Of a DNA stretch of 64,000 bases, positions 11,561-20,744 are shown piece by piece. Numbering within the stretch: position 1 is the stretch's first letter; each line of letters opens with the position of its first letter. The translations under genes were made by a program, and so were the position numbers. The stretch is from JAAZBW01 sp035647855. GTDB taxonomy: Bacteria; Actinomycetota; Actinomycetes; Actinomycetales; Actinomycetaceae. The stretch spans positions 62,001 through 126,000 of the forward strand of contig DASRMP010000003.1 in assembly GCA_035647855.1 (NCBI GenBank), in the 5' to 3' direction. The notes below the pieces were generated by a model that had not been told where the DNA came from, did no database searches, and saw only the letters and a list, made by a program, of their open reading frames with translations.

Positions 11561-12192
11561 ACAAGACGGCTGCCAAGCAGAAGGCGCCGGCCAAGAAGGC
11601 ACCCGTTCAGGACAAGACTTCTGAGCAGGCAGTCCAAGAGGCCGGCGTGACTCCGCGGCTGAAGACGCGTTTCCGCGAGGAGATTGCCCCCGTGATGTAC
11701 AAGGAGTTCTCGTACGCCAACGTGAACCAGACTCCCGGCATCACGAAGGTCGTGGTGAACATGGGCGTGGGCGACGCCGCGCGGGATTCGAAGCTCATCG
11801 ACGGCGCCATCGCCGATCTCGGCCTCATCACCGGGCAGAAGCCCATCGTGACGAAGGCACGGAAGTCGATCGCACAGTTCAAGCTTCGCGAGGGCATGCC
11901 CATCGGTGCGCACGTCACGCTGCGCGGCGACCGCATGTGGGAGTTCCTCGACCGCCTGCTGTCGCTCGCACTGCCTCGAATCCGCGACTTCCGCGGTCTT
12001 TCGGCCAAGCAGTTCGACGGCACCGGCAACTACACCTTCGGTCTGACGGAGCAGTCCGTGTTCCACGAGATCGACCAGGACAAGATCGACCGCGTCCGCG
12101 GCATGGACATCACGGTGGTCACGAGCGCAAAGACGGATGCGGAGGGGCGGGCCCTGCTCAAGCACCTCGGCTTCCCCTTCAAGGAGGACTGA
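11557..12192 (+). CDS. rplE: 50S ribosomal protein L5
   Basis: 211 residues. A Lys/Ala-rich N-terminal extension of about 30 residues precedes the conserved RLKTRFREEI. It binds 5S rRNA and contacts P-site tRNA. GTG start at 11557 overlaps the L24 stop. Confidence 0.96.
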   Translation: MNKTAAKQKAPAKKAPVQDKTSEQAVQEAGVTPRLKTRFREEIAPVMYKEFSYANVNQTPGITKVVVNMGVGDAARDSKLIDGAIADLGLITGQKPIVTKARKSIAQFKLREGMPIGAHVTLRGDRMWEFLDRLLSLALPRIRDFRGLSAKQFDGTGNYTFGLTEQSVFHEIDQDKIDRVRGMDITVVTSAKTDAEGRALLKHLGFPFKED

Positions 12193-12193
12193 C

Positions 12194-12379
12194 ATGGCGA
12201 AGACTGCTCTGAAGAACAAGGCGGCTCGCAAGCCCAAGTACAAGGTCCGCGCCTACACCCGCTGCCAGCGGTGCGGCCGCCCGCACTCCGTGTACCGCAA
12301 GTTCGGACTGTGCCGGATCTGCCTGCGCGAGATGGCGCTCCGCGGACAGCTCCCCGGCGTGACGAAGTCCAGCTGGTAA
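12194..12379 (+). CDS. rpsZ: 30S ribosomal protein S14, type Z (zinc ribbon)
   Basis: 61 residues with two CxxC pairs (CQRCGRPHSVYRKFGLCRIC), the zinc-binding C+ form. Start ATG 12194, two bp after the L5 stop TGA. The zinc-containing paralogue at the spc position implies that a zinc-free S14 for starvation, if any, is elsewhere. Confidence 0.96.
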   Translation: MAKTALKNKAARKPKYKVRAYTRCQRCGRPHSVYRKFGLCRICLREMALRGQLPGVTKSSW

Positions 12380-12438
12380 ACCAACTACGTCACAGGTCCG
12401 TCACACGGAAACCGTGACGAGGAAGGGCAGAGGCCCAC

Positions 12439-12837
12439 ATGACAATGACCGATCCGATCGCGGACATGCTGACCCGGCTGCGCAATGCCAATTCTGCGCA
12501 CCACGCAGAGGTCGTCATGCCGTACTCGAAGATGAAGGCGTCCATCGCCGAGATCCTGAAGGAGGAGGGCTACATCGCCGACTACTCCACAAAGGACCTC
12601 GCGGTGGGCAAGGAACTCACACTCAGCCTGAAGTTCGGGCCCAACCGGGAGCGTGCGATCGCCGGCGTGCGGCGCATCTCCAAGCCGGGCCTCCGCGTGT
12701 ACGCCAAGTCGACGAACCTCCCGAAGGTCCTCGGCGGTCTCGGCGTCGCGATTCTGTCCACGTCCTCCGGTCTTCTGACCGACCGCGAGGCAGAGAACAA
12801 GGGCGTCGGCGGGGAAGTCCTCGCCTACGTCTGGTGA
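12439..12837 (+). CDS. rpsH: 30S ribosomal protein S8
   Basis: 132 residues, with DPIADMLTRLRNAN at the N-terminus and the GLLTDREAENKGVGGEVLAYVW ending split across the C-terminus. A second ATG two codons in (12445) is an alternative start. S8 binds the central domain of 16S rRNA and in E. coli represses the spc operon. Confidence 0.97.
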   Translation: MTMTDPIADMLTRLRNANSAHHAEVVMPYSKMKASIAEILKEEGYIADYSTKDLAVGKELTLSLKFGPNRERAIAGVRRISKPGLRVYAKSTNLPKVLGGLGVAILSTSSGLLTDREAENKGVGGEVLAYVW

Positions 12838-12856
12838 CCCGGAAAGGAGCATCAAC

Positions 12857-13396
12857 ATGTCCCGAATCGGACGACTTCCCATCCCGGTCCCCAGCGGCGT
12901 CGAGGTCAAGATCGACGGCGACACCGTGACTGTCAAGGGGCCGAAAGGCCAGTTGAGCGAGCGGGTTCCGCACCCGATCGCCGTCAGGCAGGACGACGAC
13001 GGCACCCTCAACGTGACCCGTCCCGACGACGAACGCGAGTCGCGGTCGCTGCACGGCCTGACCCGCAGCCTCATCAACAACATGATGGTGGGCGTAACCC
13101 AGGGTTACGAGAAGAAGCTGGAAATCGTGGGCACCGGATTCCGCGTGCTCGCAAAGGGCTCCGACCTGGAGTTCACGCTCGGCTTTTCGCACCCCGTCGT
13201 CGTGTCCCCGCCCGAAGGCATCACGTTCGTGGTCGAGGGCCCCACCAAGCTGACCGTCTCCGGGATCTCCAAGCAGCTCGTCGGCGAGACGGCTGCGAAC
13301 ATCCGCAAGATCCGCAAGCCCGAGCCGTACAAGGGCAAGGGCGTGCGTTACGCGGGCGAGCATGTCCGCCGCAAGGCCGGAAAGGCTGGTAAGTAA
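12857..13396 (+). CDS. rplF: 50S ribosomal protein L6
   Basis: 179 residues starting MSRIGRLPIPVPSGVEV, ending in the conserved PEPYKGKGVRYAGEHVRRK. Two repeated domains; near the GTPase-associated region. RBS aaaggagc. Confidence 0.98.
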   Translation: MSRIGRLPIPVPSGVEVKIDGDTVTVKGPKGQLSERVPHPIAVRQDDDGTLNVTRPDDERESRSLHGLTRSLINNMMVGVTQGYEKKLEIVGTGFRVLAKGSDLEFTLGFSHPVVVSPPEGITFVVEGPTKLTVSGISKQLVGETAANIRKIRKPEPYKGKGVRYAGEHVRRKAGKAGK

Positions 13397-13399
13397 GCC

Positions 13400-13771
13400 A
13401 TGGCAGTGTCGATCAAGGGCAAGGGCAAGGCCGTTGCACGGAGCCGGCGCCACTTCCGGGTCCGCAAGAAGATCTCCGGTACCGCGGAGCGTCCGCGTCT
13501 CGTGGTCAGCCGGTCGAACCGTCACATGGTGGCGCAACTCGTCGACGACGCAACCGGTCGCACCCTCGCGTCCGCCTCCACGCTCGAGGTGGATCTCCGC
13601 GCGGTGGACGGGTCCAAGTCCGATAAGGCTCGCAAGGTCGGCCAGCTCATCGCGCTGCGCTCCAAGGAGGCAGGGATCGAGCAGGCAGTGTTCGACCGCG
13701 CGGGCAACAAGTACCACGGCCGCGTGGCCGCCGTCGCCGACGGCGCCCGTGAGGCCGGACTGAACCTCTAG
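13400..13771 (+). CDS. rplR: 50S ribosomal protein L18
   Basis: 123 residues with RHFRVRKKISGTAERPRL and C-terminal KYHGRVAAVADGAREAGL. Binds 5S rRNA with L5 and L25. Three bp after rplF. Confidence 0.97.
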   Translation: MAVSIKGKGKAVARSRRHFRVRKKISGTAERPRLVVSRSNRHMVAQLVDDATGRTLASASTLEVDLRAVDGSKSDKARKVGQLIALRSKEAGIEQAVFDRAGNKYHGRVAAVADGAREAGLNL

Positions 13772-13794
13772 AGAAGAGAGCAGAGGAAGAACTG

Positions 13795-14490
13795 ATGGCT
13801 GCACCGCAGCGAAGCAGGGCCGGCTCCGGCTCCGGAGGCCAAGGCGATGGCCGTGATACCCGCGAGTCCCGCGACTCCCGCCGTGACGCACGCCGTGACT
13901 CGGGCCGCGGAGGCCGGGACGAGAAGAACCAGTACCTCGAGCGCGTGGTCGCGATCAACCGCGTCGCCAAGGTCGTGAAGGGTGGACGCCGGTTCTCCTT
14001 CACCGCTCTGGTGGTCGTGGGCGACGGCGAAGGCACCGTGGGCGTGGGTTACGGCAAGGCCAAGGAAGTTCCGGCAGCTATCGCGAAGGGCGTCGAAGAG
14101 GCGAAGAAGAACTTCTTCAAGGTGCCCCGCATCGGGCGCACGATCCCGCACGCGGTCCAGGGTGAGGACGCCGCAGGCGTCGTCTTCCTGCGTCCGGCCT
14201 CTCCGGGTACCGGTGTCATCGCCGGCGGTCCGGTACGCGCCGTGCTGGAGTGCGCAGGCATTCATGACATCCTGTCCAAGTCCATGGGCTCCGCCAACGC
14301 CATCAACATCGTCCGTGCAACGGTTGCGGGATTGAAGGAACTCGAGCAGCCGGAGGCCGTCGCTGCACGCCGCGGCCTGCCGCTCGAGCGGGTCGCCCCT
14401 CCGGGCATGCTGCGCGCACGCGCCGCTGCCGAGGACCGCGCCCGCCATGACGCCGAGATCGCCACGTCCGCCACGGGGGTGAACGCGTGA
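13795..14490 (+). CDS. rpsE: 30S ribosomal protein S5
   Basis: 231 residues. A disordered Gly/Arg/Asp-rich N-terminal extension of about 45 residues (RESRDSRRDARRDSGRG), typical of actinobacteria, precedes EKNQYLERVVAINRVAKVVKG and the S5 fold. S5 contributes to accuracy and mRNA unwinding. Stop overlaps rpmD start by one base. Confidence 0.97.
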   Translation: MAAPQRSRAGSGSGGQGDGRDTRESRDSRRDARRDSGRGGRDEKNQYLERVVAINRVAKVVKGGRRFSFTALVVVGDGEGTVGVGYGKAKEVPAAIAKGVEEAKKNFFKVPRIGRTIPHAVQGEDAAGVVFLRPASPGTGVIAGGPVRAVLECAGIHDILSKSMGSANAINIVRATVAGLKELEQPEAVAARRGLPLERVAPPGMLRARAAAEDRARHDAEIATSATGVNA

Positions 14491-14672
14491 TGGCCAAGCT
14501 CAAGGTGACCCAGGTCAAGTCCGCCATCGGCGGCAAGAAGAATCAGCGTGAGACGCTCCGGACGCTCGGTCTGCGCAGGATCGGGCAGAGCGTCGAGCGC
14601 CCCGATGACGAGGTGACCCGCGGCATGATCCGCGTGGTCGATCACCTCGTCGACGTCGAAGAGGTGAAGTGA
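14490..14672 (+). CDS. rpmD: 50S ribosomal protein L30
   Basis: 60 residues with LKVTQVKSAIGGKKNQRETL, complete. ATG 14490 overlaps the S5 stop (ATGA arrangement); GTG at 14487 one codon earlier is an alternative. The stop overlaps rplO in the same way. Confidence 0.96.
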   Translation: MAKLKVTQVKSAIGGKKNQRETLRTLGLRRIGQSVERPDDEVTRGMIRVVDHLVDVEEVK

Positions 14673-15136
14673 TGGCCGAGGAGACCAAGGCACGCGTGCT
14701 GAAGATCCACGACCTGCGCCCTGCCCCGGGCGCCCGCACCGCCAAGACCCGGCTGGGTCGTGGTGAGGGTTCGAAGGGCAAGAGCTCCGGCCGCGGAACG
14801 AAGGGCACGAAGGCCCGCAACAAGGTTCCCGCAGCGTTCGAGGGCGGCCAGATGCCGCTCCACATGCGACTGCCCAAACTGCGCGGGTTCAAGAACCCGA
14901 ACCGCGTGGTGTACCAAGTGGTCAACGTCTCCGCGATCGCGGAACTGTTCCCGGAGGGCGGCGTCGTGACCGTCGCCGACCTCGTGGAGAAGGGGGCGGT
15001 CCGAAAGAACCGGCCCGTGAAGGTTCTTGGCGAGGGAGAGATATCCGTCAAGGTCCAGCTCGAGGTCGACGCGTTCTCCTCCTCCGCCAAGGAGAAGATC
15101 GAAGGGGCCGGCGGCTCGATCGCGAAGACCGAGTAG
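14672..15136 (+). CDS. rplO: 50S ribosomal protein L15
   Basis: 154 residues; starts MAEETKARVLKIHDLRPAPG, with the Gly/Arg-rich KTRLGRGEGSKGKSSGRG segment. Late 50S assembly protein. Start chosen at ATG 14672 overlapping the L30 stop; GTG 14669 is the alternative. A hairpin follows 22 bp downstream. Confidence 0.97.
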   Translation: MAEETKARVLKIHDLRPAPGARTAKTRLGRGEGSKGKSSGRGTKGTKARNKVPAAFEGGQMPLHMRLPKLRGFKNPNRVVYQVVNVSAIAELFPEGGVVTVADLVEKGAVRKNRPVKVLGEGEISVKVQLEVDAFSSSAKEKIEGAGGSIAKTE

Positions 15137-15158
15137 GAACCCTGCGAACATGTGCAGC

Positions 15159-15184
15159 CCTGCCCCCGCCTCGGCGGGGGCAGG
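15159..15184 (+). terminator. Hairpin between rplO and secY
   Basis: Eleven-bp perfect stem cctgcccccgc/gcgggggcagg with a CTCG loop. It lies at the start of a 135-bp gap before secY and probably terminates or attenuates the r-protein transcript. secY may have its own promoter (gggtaacct near 15227). Confidence 0.65.
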
Positions 15185-15271
15185 CGCGCGTAGGGTGCAC
15201 GGGATTTAGCCCACCGGCGCCCCGCCGGGTAACCTGAATCCAGCCCCCGATAAGGTCCCCTGGGAGGACAA

Positions 15272-16561
15272 TTGCTTACTGCATTCGTGCAGGCGTTCCG
15301 TACGCCGGATCTGCGCCGGAAGCTGCTGTTCACGCTCGGCATCGTCGCGGTGTACCGGCTTGGGGCAACCATCCCTGCTCCGGGCGTGAGCTACGCAAAC
15401 GTCGAGGTGTGCGTCGGAACGGCAGAGGCCGGCTTCCTCGGCATGGTCAACCTGTTCTCCGGGGGAGGCCTGCTCCAGCTCTCGGTCTTCGCGCTCGGAA
15501 TCATGCCGTACATCACCGCCTCGATCATCATCCAGTTGATGCGCGTCGTCATCCCGCGGTTCGAGGAGCTCCACAAGGAGGGTCAGGCGGGGACGGCGAA
15601 GCTCACGCAGTACACGCGCTATCTGACGATCGGCCTTGGACTGCTGCAGGCCGTCACCGTGGTCACGATGGCGACTAACGGGACGATGTATCCGGGCTGC
15701 CCGGTGGACCCGATCCCGAACAGCGACCCGTGGAACCTGTTCCTGACCGTCCTCGCGATGACGGCGGGCACCGGCCTCATCATGTGGCTGGGCGAACTGA
15801 TCACCGAGCGCGGCGTCGGAAACGGTATGTCGCTGCTGATCTTCACCTCGATCGTGGCGTCCTTCCCGTCGCAGATCAATGCGGTCGCCGGCTCGAACAA
15901 CGGCGTCCGGAACACGATCATCCTGATCGTGCTCCTCATGGCGGTGACCTTGGTGGTCGTGTTCGTCGAGCAGTGCCAGCGGCGTATCCCGGTCCAGTAC
16001 GCCAAGCGGATGGTCGGCCGCCGCCTGTATGGCGGATCGACCACCTACATCCCGCTGAGGATCAACCAGTCCGGCGTCATTCCGGTCATTTTCGCCTCCT
16101 CGATTCTCCAGCTCCCCATGCTCGCCGCCCAGTTCGCGCCGAACGCGGGCTGGTCCCAGTGGCTTGCTGCGAACTTCCTGACCGGCATGAGCGCGTGGTA
16201 CATGGTCACGTACGCGCTGCTCATCATCGCGTTCGCGTTCTTTTACACGTCCATCACCTTCAATCCGGACGATGTGGCGGACAACATGAAGCGCTACGGC
16301 GGCTTCATCCCGGGTATCCGCGCGGGCCAACCGACCGCGGACTACCTGCGCTATGTGGTCACCCGGCTGAACTGGCCCGGCGCCCTGTACCTCGCGATCG
16401 TGGCGATGCTGCCCGTGCTCGTCATCGCGGCGATGGGGGTGCAGTCCGCCATGCAGTTCGGTGGAACCACGATCATGATCATGGTCGGTGTCGGCCTGCA
16501 GACCGTGAAGGAAATCGACTCACAACTCCAGCAACGCCACTACGAGGGATTCCTGCAATGA
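15272..16561 (+). CDS. secY: Protein translocase subunit SecY
   Basis: 429 residues, ten predicted membrane segments, the channel of the SecYEG translocon in the cytoplasmic membrane. The first segment (LLFTLGIVAVYRLG) and the plug/TM2 region, and the TM5 segment, match the family; the cytoplasmic loop RIPVQYAKRMVGRRLYGG is conserved. Start is TTG 15272, chosen because a strong ctgggagga site ends 5 bp before it. Stop overlaps adk by 4 bp. Confidence 0.97.
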   Translation: MLTAFVQAFRTPDLRRKLLFTLGIVAVYRLGATIPAPGVSYANVEVCVGTAEAGFLGMVNLFSGGGLLQLSVFALGIMPYITASIIIQLMRVVIPRFEELHKEGQAGTAKLTQYTRYLTIGLGLLQAVTVVTMATNGTMYPGCPVDPIPNSDPWNLFLTVLAMTAGTGLIMWLGELITERGVGNGMSLLIFTSIVASFPSQINAVAGSNNGVRNTIILIVLLMAVTLVVVFVEQCQRRIPVQYAKRMVGRRLYGGSTTYIPLRINQSGVIPVIFASSILQLPMLAAQFAPNAGWSQWLAANFLTGMSAWYMVTYALLIIAFAFFYTSITFNPDDVADNMKRYGGFIPGIRAGQPTADYLRYVVTRLNWPGALYLAIVAMLPVLVIAAMGVQSAMQFGGTTIMIMVGVGLQTVKEIDSQLQQRHYEGFLQ

Positions 16562-17124
16562 CGCATCGGATCATCATCATGGGCGCTCCGGGTGCCGGGA
16601 AGGGCACCCAGGCGGAGCGCATTGCCACCCACTTGGGCATCCACACGCTCTCGACGGGCGATCTGTTCCGGAAGCACATCAGCGCCGGGACCGAACTTGG
16701 CGAACTCGCCCGGACGTACATCGACAACGGCGATCTCGTGCCGGACGCCGTGACGCTCAGAATGGTGCGCGAGGCGGCGGACGCCCGTGGTGTCGTGGAC
16801 GGCGGGTTCATCCTGGACGGCTTCCCGCGCACCGTCGCCCAGGCGGAGGCGCTCGAGGAGATGCTCAAGCCGTTGGAGATCACATCCGTGATCGAGCTGT
16901 GGGTGGATCCGGACGAAGTCGTGACACGCCTCCTCGCGCGCGCCGCCATTGAGGGCCGCAGCGACGACACGGCCGAGGTCATCCGCCACCGCATCGACGT
17001 GTACCGGGAGAAGACCCGCCCTCTCCACGAGTACTACAAGGAACGCGGACTGCTGCGCGAGGTCAACGCGGTCGGCGACATCGCCGAGATCACCGACCGG
17101 GTGCTCGCCGAGCTGGAAGGCTGA
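16558..17124 (+). CDS. adk: Adenylate kinase
   Basis: 188 residues. Catalyses ATP + AMP to 2 ADP. P-loop GAPGAGKGT at residues 9-17, the GFILDGFPRT motif near residue 82, and a short-lid form without the zinc LID insert, usual for actinobacteria. ATG 16558 overlaps the secY stop. The secY-adk-map order is standard. Confidence 0.97.
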   Translation: MTHRIIIMGAPGAGKGTQAERIATHLGIHTLSTGDLFRKHISAGTELGELARTYIDNGDLVPDAVTLRMVREAADARGVVDGGFILDGFPRTVAQAEALEEMLKPLEITSVIELWVDPDEVVTRLLARAAIEGRSDDTAEVIRHRIDVYREKTRPLHEYYKERGLLREVNAVGDIAEITDRVLAELEG

Positions 17125-17125
17125 C

Positions 17126-17971
17126 ATGTTCGGGGCGTCTGTCGAGATCAAGACCCCCACCCAGCTCGCCCACATGGAGCGCGCCGGGCACACGGTGGCC
17201 CGCATGCTCGGTCTCGTCCGCGAGGCCATTGCGCCGGGCATCACCACGAAAGAACTGGATCGCATCGCCTACGAATACCTTGAGGAGCAGGGCGCGACGC
17301 CCAACTTCCTCGGCTACTACGGCTACCCGGCCACGCTCTGCATCTCGGTGAACGACCGGGTTGTCCACGGCATCCCGGACCGATACGCACTGCGCGAGGG
17401 CGATGTCGTCTCCGTTGACGGCGGCTGCTTCGTCACCGACGAGACAGGCACGGGCTGGCACGGCGACTCGGCGTTCACCGTCACAGTGGGTGAGTCGAGC
17501 GCCCTGGATCGGATTCTCGTCGAGACGACCGAGACTGCACTGTGGGCAGCCCTGGCGGCCCTGGCGAACGGCAGCCGGCTCGGCGCCGTCGGGCGCGCGG
17601 TGGAGGGCGTCGTCGAGCGCAATGCCAAGCGGACAGGCCAGCGGCTCACCATCGTGCGCGAATACGTGGGCCACGGCATCGGCACGGCCATGCACCTGCC
17701 GCCGGACGTCCCCAACTTCGTGAGCCGGGACAAGGGGCCAAGGCTCAAACCGGGGATGGCGTTCGCCATCGAGCCCATCATCGTGGCCGGGTCTCAGGCC
17801 ACGCGGATTCTCGACGACGAATGGACGGTCGTCACGCTCGACGGCTCCCACGCGGCGCACTGGGAACACACGGTCGCGATCGTCGAGGGCGGCGTGCGCG
17901 TCCTCACGGCCCTCGACGGCGGAGTGGCGGGCCTGGCACCGTATGGCGTCATCCCGGCCACGATTCCCTGA
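17126..17971 (+). CDS. map: Methionine aminopeptidase, type I
   Basis: 281 residues. Removes N-terminal Met from nascent proteins. The N-terminal helix region (MERAGHTVARMLGLV), SVNDRVVHGIP, and metal-ligand motifs (VDGGCF, GDSAFTV, GHGIGTAMH, AIEPI, EHTVAI) are present. Start ATG 17126, one base after the adk stop TGA. Confidence 0.96.
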   Translation: MFGASVEIKTPTQLAHMERAGHTVARMLGLVREAIAPGITTKELDRIAYEYLEEQGATPNFLGYYGYPATLCISVNDRVVHGIPDRYALREGDVVSVDGGCFVTDETGTGWHGDSAFTVTVGESSALDRILVETTETALWAALAALANGSRLGAVGRAVEGVVERNAKRTGQRLTIVREYVGHGIGTAMHLPPDVPNFVSRDKGPRLKPGMAFAIEPIIVAGSQATRILDDEWTVVTLDGSHAAHWEHTVAIVEGGVRVLTALDGGVAGLAPYGVIPATIP

Positions 17972-18153
17972 CGCTCCACCGTCAGTCTGCGCTCTTGGCG
18001 ACGTGCGCGACGTCACCCAGGCCGGCGGTTCCGGGTCCACGCCCTGATGGCGTACGATTATCCGTTGGATGAGCGTGCCTTGGGTACGCCGTTGCCTCGC
18101 CCGGCGAGACTGCCGGACGTGGCCAGAATTGTAAGCGACAGTTAGCGGAGGAC

Positions 18154-18375
18154 ATGGCGAAGAAGGACGGGGTCATCGAGGTCGAAGGCAGCGTTGTCGA
18201 GGCGTTGCCCAACGCGATGTTCCGCGTGGAACTGGCGAACGGCCACGTGGTGCTCGCTCACATCTCGGGCAAAATGCGGCAGCACTACATCCGAATCCTG
18301 CCTGAGGACCGAGTGGTTGTGGAACTGAGCCCGTACGACCTGTCCCGTGGCCGAATCGTCTACCGCTACAAGTGA
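18154..18375 (+). CDS. infA: Translation initiation factor IF-1
   Basis: 73 residues, OB fold, KKDGVIEVEGSVVEALPNAM to GRIVYRYK, exactly the usual size. Blocks the A site during initiation. The ribosome-binding site gcggaggac is optimal. The 182-bp gap before it holds TACGAT near 18053, a plausible -10 for a new transcript. Confidence 0.98.
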   Translation: MAKKDGVIEVEGSVVEALPNAMFRVELANGHVVLAHISGKMRQHYIRILPEDRVVVELSPYDLSRGRIVYRYK

Positions 18376-18420
18376 CAACGTGCCGGCGCCGGTAGCGCGC
18401 GGGACAAGAGGGATTTGAGA

Positions 18421-18534
18421 TGAAGGTCAAGCCGAGCGTCAAAAGAATCTGCGACAAATGCAAGGTGATCCGTCGCAACGGACGGGTGATGGTGATCTGC
18501 GACAACGTTCGACACAAGCAGCGTCAGGGCTGAG
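18421..18534 (+). CDS. rpmJ: 50S ribosomal protein L36, zinc-binding form
   Basis: A 37-residue gene too short for routine ORF calls. Translation starts MKVKPSVKRICDKCKVIRR and ends DNVRHKQRQG. Cysteines at residues 11, 14 and 27 with His32 form the zinc site. It sits between infA and rpsM, the canonical place. Confidence 0.97.
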
Positions 18535-18676
18535 CGCACTGGCGAGGTGGGATGCGTGAAGCAGTCCGACCGAGCGCGTCACCGGCGTAGCAGCAACCCC
18601 CGGTACGGAGGCTGGGGCCCACAATTCGGTGGGATGGTGACGGGCAAGACCTCCGATCCACGAGGAAAGAACTGAC

Positions 18677-19054
18677 ATGGCACGTCTCGTCGGAGTCGAC
18701 CTGCCGCGCGAAAAGCGCCTTGAGGTCGCGCTCACCTACATCTACGGCATGGGCCGCACCCGTGCACAGGAGACCCTCGAGGCCACCGGCATCTCGCCGG
18801 ACCTGCGGGTCAAGGACATGACCGACACGCAGCTCGTCGCGCTGCGTGACTACATCGAGGGGACCTACAAGGTGGAGGGTGACCTCCGCCGCGAGGTCGC
18901 CGCCGACATCCGCCGGAAGGTCGAGATCGGCTGCTACCAGGGCATCCGCCACCGCCGTGGCCTCCCTGTCCACGGGCAGCGCACCAAGACCAACGCACGC
19001 ACCCGCAAGGGTCCGAAGAAGACCGTGGCCGGCAAGAAGAAGGCCGGTAAGTAA
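18677..19054 (+). CDS. rpsM: 30S ribosomal protein S13
   Basis: 125 residues, MARLVGVDLPREKRLEVALT at the N-terminus, helix-two-turn-helix core, basic C-terminal tail RKGPKKTVAGKKKAGK. It contacts P-site tRNA and the 50S. RBS gaggaaag. A 142-bp gap separates it from rpmJ. Confidence 0.97.
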   Translation: MARLVGVDLPREKRLEVALTYIYGMGRTRAQETLEATGISPDLRVKDMTDTQLVALRDYIEGTYKVEGDLRREVAADIRRKVEIGCYQGIRHRRGLPVHGQRTKTNARTRKGPKKTVAGKKKAGK

Positions 19055-19109
19055 GCAGCGTTTCGCCGCCTAGGTGCGGCGCGAGAAGACCTCCAGGAGA
19101 AAGCAGCAC

Positions 19110-19517
19110 ATGCCCCCCAAGACTCGAACCACGGGTGCCCATCGCAAGGGCCGCCGCACTGTCAAGAAGAACATCAGCGCGGGGAACGCCTACATCAAGT
19201 CCACCTTCAACAACACCATCGTGTCGATCACGGACCCGAACGGTGCCGTAATCGCGTGGGCGTCCTCCGGCCAGGTCGGCTACAAGGGCTCGCGCAAGTC
19301 GACGCCTTTCGCCGCGCAGCTTGCCGCTGAGGCAGCCGCCCGCCGCGCGCAGGAGCACGGTATGAAGAAGGTCGACGTCTTCGTGAAGGGCCCCGGGCCC
19401 GGTCGCGAGGCAGCGATCCGCTCCCTGCAGGCCACCGGCCTCGAAGTCGGCTCCATCGCCGATGTCACCCCGCAGGCGCACAACGGGTGCCGTCCGAAGA
19501 AGCCGCGCCGTAACTAG
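19110..19517 (+). CDS. rpsK: 30S ribosomal protein S11
   Basis: 135 residues; start ATG 19110 (MPPKTRTTGAHRKG) behind caggagaaag. Conserved KGPGPGREAAIRSLQ and C-terminal CRPKKPRRN. Forms the platform near the Shine-Dalgarno duplex. No rpsD follows; rpoA is next after a 190-bp gap. Confidence 0.97.
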   Translation: MPPKTRTTGAHRKGRRTVKKNISAGNAYIKSTFNNTIVSITDPNGAVIAWASSGQVGYKGSRKSTPFAAQLAAEAAARRAQEHGMKKVDVFVKGPGPGREAAIRSLQATGLEVGSIADVTPQAHNGCRPKKPRRN

Positions 19518-19707
19518 CAGCACCTGGCCGGGTGGGGCTTGCCGTCCCTCCCGGCCTTGGCGGCGTCAACCTGCCGCACTTTGAGCTTCGCGGCCGCGAG
19601 ATGCTTCGGGCCTCTCGTGAGCCGCTCCCACGCGGGCGGACCAAGCCCCGCGGCGGGCAAGTAGCCAGGCGTCATATGGTGGGCGCCGGCGACGAAAGGA
19701 AATTCTC

Positions 19708-20721
19708 TTGCTGATTGCACAGCGTCCCACGCTGACCGAGGACGTGGCGAGCGACTTCCGCTCCCGCTTCATCATCGAGCCGCTCGAGCCCGGCTTCGGC
19801 TACACCCTCGGCAACAGCCTCCGCCGCACTCTTCTCTCGTCCATTCCCGGCGCAGCCGTCACGTCGATTCGTATCGACGGGCAGTTGCACGAGTTCTCGA
19901 CCGTGCCGGGCGTGAAGGAAGACGTCACCGAGATCATCCTCAATATCAAGAACGTCGTCGTCTCCTCGGAGCACGACGAACCCGTGGTCATGTACCTGCG
20001 CAAGCAGGGCCCGGCCACCGTCACCGCCGGTGACATCACCCCGCCCGCCGGGGTCGAGGTGCACAACCCCGGCCTGCACATCGCCACGGTGAACGCGAAG
20101 GGCAAGCTCGAGATCGAGCTGACCGTCGAACGTGGACGCGGCTACGTCTCGGCCGTGCAGAACAAGGCTTTCGACGCCGAGATCGGCCGCATCCCCGTGG
20201 ACTCGATCTACTCGCCGGTCCTCAAGGTGACCTACAAGGTCGAGGCCACCCGAGTCGAGCAGCGCACGGACTTCGACCGTCTCATCGTCGACGTCGAGAC
20301 CAAGCCGTCCATGGCGCCGCGTGACGCGCTCGCCTCCGCCGGCAAGACCCTGGTCGAGCTCTTCGGTCTTGCCCGCGAACTGAACGTCGAGGCAGAGGGC
20401 ATCGAGATCGGGCCGTCGCCGACGGACCAGGCGCTCGCGCAGGACCTCGCACTCCCGATCGAGGATCTGGGTCTGCAGTCACGTTCGTACAACTGCCTCA
20501 AGCGTGAAGGCATTCACTCGGTCGGTGAACTGGTCGCGCGGAGCGAGGCCGACCTCCTCGACATCCGCAACTTCGGCGCCAAGTCGATCGAAGAGATCAA
20601 GAAGGCCCTCTCCAGCTTGGGCCTGACCCTCAAGGACGCGACCGGGGAGTACGATACTGCCGCATATGGCGGTTCGGACGTCCACCACGAGAGCGACGTT
20701 TACTTCAGCGACGAGCGCTGA
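19708..20721 (+). CDS. rpoA: DNA-directed RNA polymerase subunit alpha
   Basis: 337 residues. N-terminal domain for dimerisation and assembly (LEPGFGYTLGNSLRRTLLSS) to about residue 230, then the C-terminal domain (LNLRSYNCLKREGI-like, with IRNFGAKSIEEI) that contacts UP elements and activators. TTG start at 19708 behind gaaagga, giving LLIAQRPTLTEDV, the usual actinobacterial N-terminus. Confidence 0.97.
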   Translation: MLIAQRPTLTEDVASDFRSRFIIEPLEPGFGYTLGNSLRRTLLSSIPGAAVTSIRIDGQLHEFSTVPGVKEDVTEIILNIKNVVVSSEHDEPVVMYLRKQGPATVTAGDITPPAGVEVHNPGLHIATVNAKGKLEIELTVERGRGYVSAVQNKAFDAEIGRIPVDSIYSPVLKVTYKVEATRVEQRTDFDRLIVDVETKPSMAPRDALASAGKTLVELFGLARELNVEAEGIEIGPSPTDQALAQDLALPIEDLGLQSRSYNCLKREGIHSVGELVARSEADLLDIRNFGAKSIEEIKKALSSLGLTLKDATGEYDTAAYGGSDVHHESDVYFSDER

Positions 20722-20744
20722 ACCGACCATCAAGGAGACCCACC

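Noticed and set aside
19518..19707. rpsD between rpsK and rpoA
   Set aside because: The 190-bp gap holds no S4-like sequence; rpsD must be elsewhere, as is known in other actinobacteria.
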